From the NCBI GenBank assembly GCA_030673345.1, contig DAOVJH010000073.1, positions 1 through 7,071 on the forward strand: 7,071 nucleotides of DNA, written 5' to 3'. This DNA is from Pseudomonadota bacterium. GTDB lineage: Bacteria > Pseudomonadota > Gammaproteobacteria > SZUA-229. This document shows, piece by piece, positions 6,206 to 7,071 of this stretch. Position 1 is the first letter of the stretch; every line of letters begins with the position of its first letter. The notes below the pieces were generated by a model that saw only the letters and a program-made list of their open reading frames with translations, was not told the DNA's origin and did not search any database. Made by a program: the position numbers and the translations under genes.

Positions 6206-7071
6206 TCATGGTGCATCTTCGAACAGCTTGAACTCTTCCTGTACATAGTGATAGATGCGGTTGCCCTGGCCGGCATTCACTGTGACGATGCTTAAGTTGC
6301 CGTCGTTATTCAGATCGCCGAGAGCGATAGACTGGCTGCTGTTCGCTCCCAGCGACTGATCAAAATCACTGTAACTGCCTGAGCCGTCATTCGTGTAGAC
6401 CCGGTTTCCCTGGTTTTGATTAGCGGCCACTATATCCAGTGTGCCATCCTCGTCCACATCACCCAGTGCGATTGAACGGCTATCATTTACACCCAGCGTC
6501 TGACGGGAATCGATGAAGATTGCCTGGCCGATATTGATATACAGCAGGTTGCCTTCATTTTCATTCGCCACCACCATATCAAGGTCGCCGTCGCTATCGA
6601 CATCGGCTAGCGCTAGATCATTACTGTCATTGTCTCCAAGTGCCTGAGCGGAAACACTGAAGTTGCCAAGGCTATCGTTGATATAAACAAGGTTGGGCTG
6701 GCTCTGATTTGCGACAGCTATATCCAGGTCGCCATCACCATCGAGGTCTGCCAATGCAATGGCACGGCTATCATTATCGCCCAGCAGCTGACCTGAGTCG
6801 CTGAAAGTGCCTGTGCCGTCGTTGATGTAGATGAGATTGGCCTGGTTCTGGTTGGCTACTGCCATATCAAGGTCGCCATCATTATCGATATCACCGAGCG
6901 CAACAGAGTGGCTGTCACTGTCACCAAGAGACAGGCCTGAGTCACTGAAAAAACCTGCGCCATCATTCAGGTAGATAAGATTGGCCTGATTCAGATTGGC
7001 AACAACCATATCCAGATCATCATCGTTGTCGACATCACCAAGCGCGATAGACTGGCTGCTGTTCAGGCCTA
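6206..7071 (-). CDS. FG-GAP/VCBS repeat protein, C-terminal part (5' end cut by window edge)
   Basis: The reading frame stays open from the window's right edge through the stop at 6206-6208, giving about 288 codons of a larger protein whose N-terminus and any signal peptide are outside. The Met at 7009 lies in the middle of a repeat and is unlikely to be the start. The visible part is six tandem 48-residue units of the pattern ALGDxDxDGDLDxxVANxNQxNLxYxND, the FG-GAP/VCBS type that forms beta-propeller blades; the DxDxDG loops bind calcium in such proteins. Members are usually secreted or surface proteins involved in adhesion or in binding or degrading polymers, but no partner domain is visible. 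The final unit loses calcium ligands (DLNNDGNLS) and ends in EEFKLFEDAP. I see no membrane anchor or sorting signal at the C-terminus. The gene converges on nei with 30 bp between stops and no evident terminator. Confidence 0.87.
   Translation of the reverse strand, partial: GLNSSQSIALGDVDNDDDLDMVVANLNQANLIYLNDGAGFFSDSGLSLGDSDSHSVALGDIDNDGDLDMAVANQNQANLIYINDGTGTFSDSGQLLGDNDSRAIALADLDGDGDLDIAVANQSQPNLVYINDSLGNFSVSAQALGDNDSNDLALADVDSDGDLDMVVANENEGNLLYINIGQAIFIDSRQTLGVNDSRSIALGDVDEDGTLDIVAANQNQGNRVYTNDGSGSYSDFDQSLGANSSQSIALGDLNNDGNLSIVTVNAGQGNRIYHYVQEEFKLFEDAP
6209..7069 (-). repeat. Tandem 144-bp coding repeats (48-residue FG-GAP units)
   Basis: Units in reading order are 7069-6926, 6925-6782, 6781-6638, 6637-6494, 6493-6350 and a last one at 6349-6209 that is one codon shorter. 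Five units are exactly 48 codons with no insertions or deletions. The first and last units share 21 identical bases (6324-6344 and 7044-7064), exactly 720 bp apart, or five periods. This indicates growth by tandem duplication. Amino acid differences between units are mostly at the same few variable positions. Confidence 0.88.

Overview
The window is a compact, moderately AT-leaning stretch of bacterial chromosome, most likely from a gammaproteobacterium. That placement is inferred from an endonuclease VIII close to the E. coli form, from a GldA/GldF/GldG-like ABC gene set of the kind also carried by non-gliding proteobacteria, and from overlapping genes. No marker gene fixes the taxon. Both ends cut through genes.

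Left half (1-3151, minus strand): an ABC export-type operon. In transcription order it holds an ATPase (3151-2207), an ABC-2 type permease that overlaps it by 11 bp (2217-1441), and a GldG-like periplasmic auxiliary protein (1293 to beyond the left edge). The 147-bp gap between permease and GldG-like gene is filled by an imperfect inverted-repeat element of about 100 bp (copy A). A second, related element in the same orientation (copy B, 3208-3310) lies in the divergent intergenic region upstream of the ATPase, so the ATPase-permease pair is bracketed by the two copies.

Centre and right (3331-6175, plus strand): a complete HyuA-type hydantoinase/5-oxoprolinase A-subunit gene whose last 8 bases overlap the start of nei (endonuclease VIII, oxidised-base DNA glycosylase/lyase). 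No HyuB gene is next to it. The zinc finger of this Nei carries Gln where the E. coli protein has its DNA-contacting Arg.

Right end (7071-6206, minus strand, convergent with nei): the C-terminal part of a secreted-type FG-GAP/VCBS repeat protein made of exact 48-residue tandem units with calcium-binding DxDxDG loops. The last unit is degenerate.

There is no RNA gene, CRISPR array, transposase or clear rho-independent terminator. I do not see strong evidence for a new multi-gene system. The observations most worth following are the paired repeat elements, the HyuA-Nei coupling without HyuB, the Nei zinc-finger substitution, and the -10-like boxes sitting directly against the start codons of the two divergent genes.
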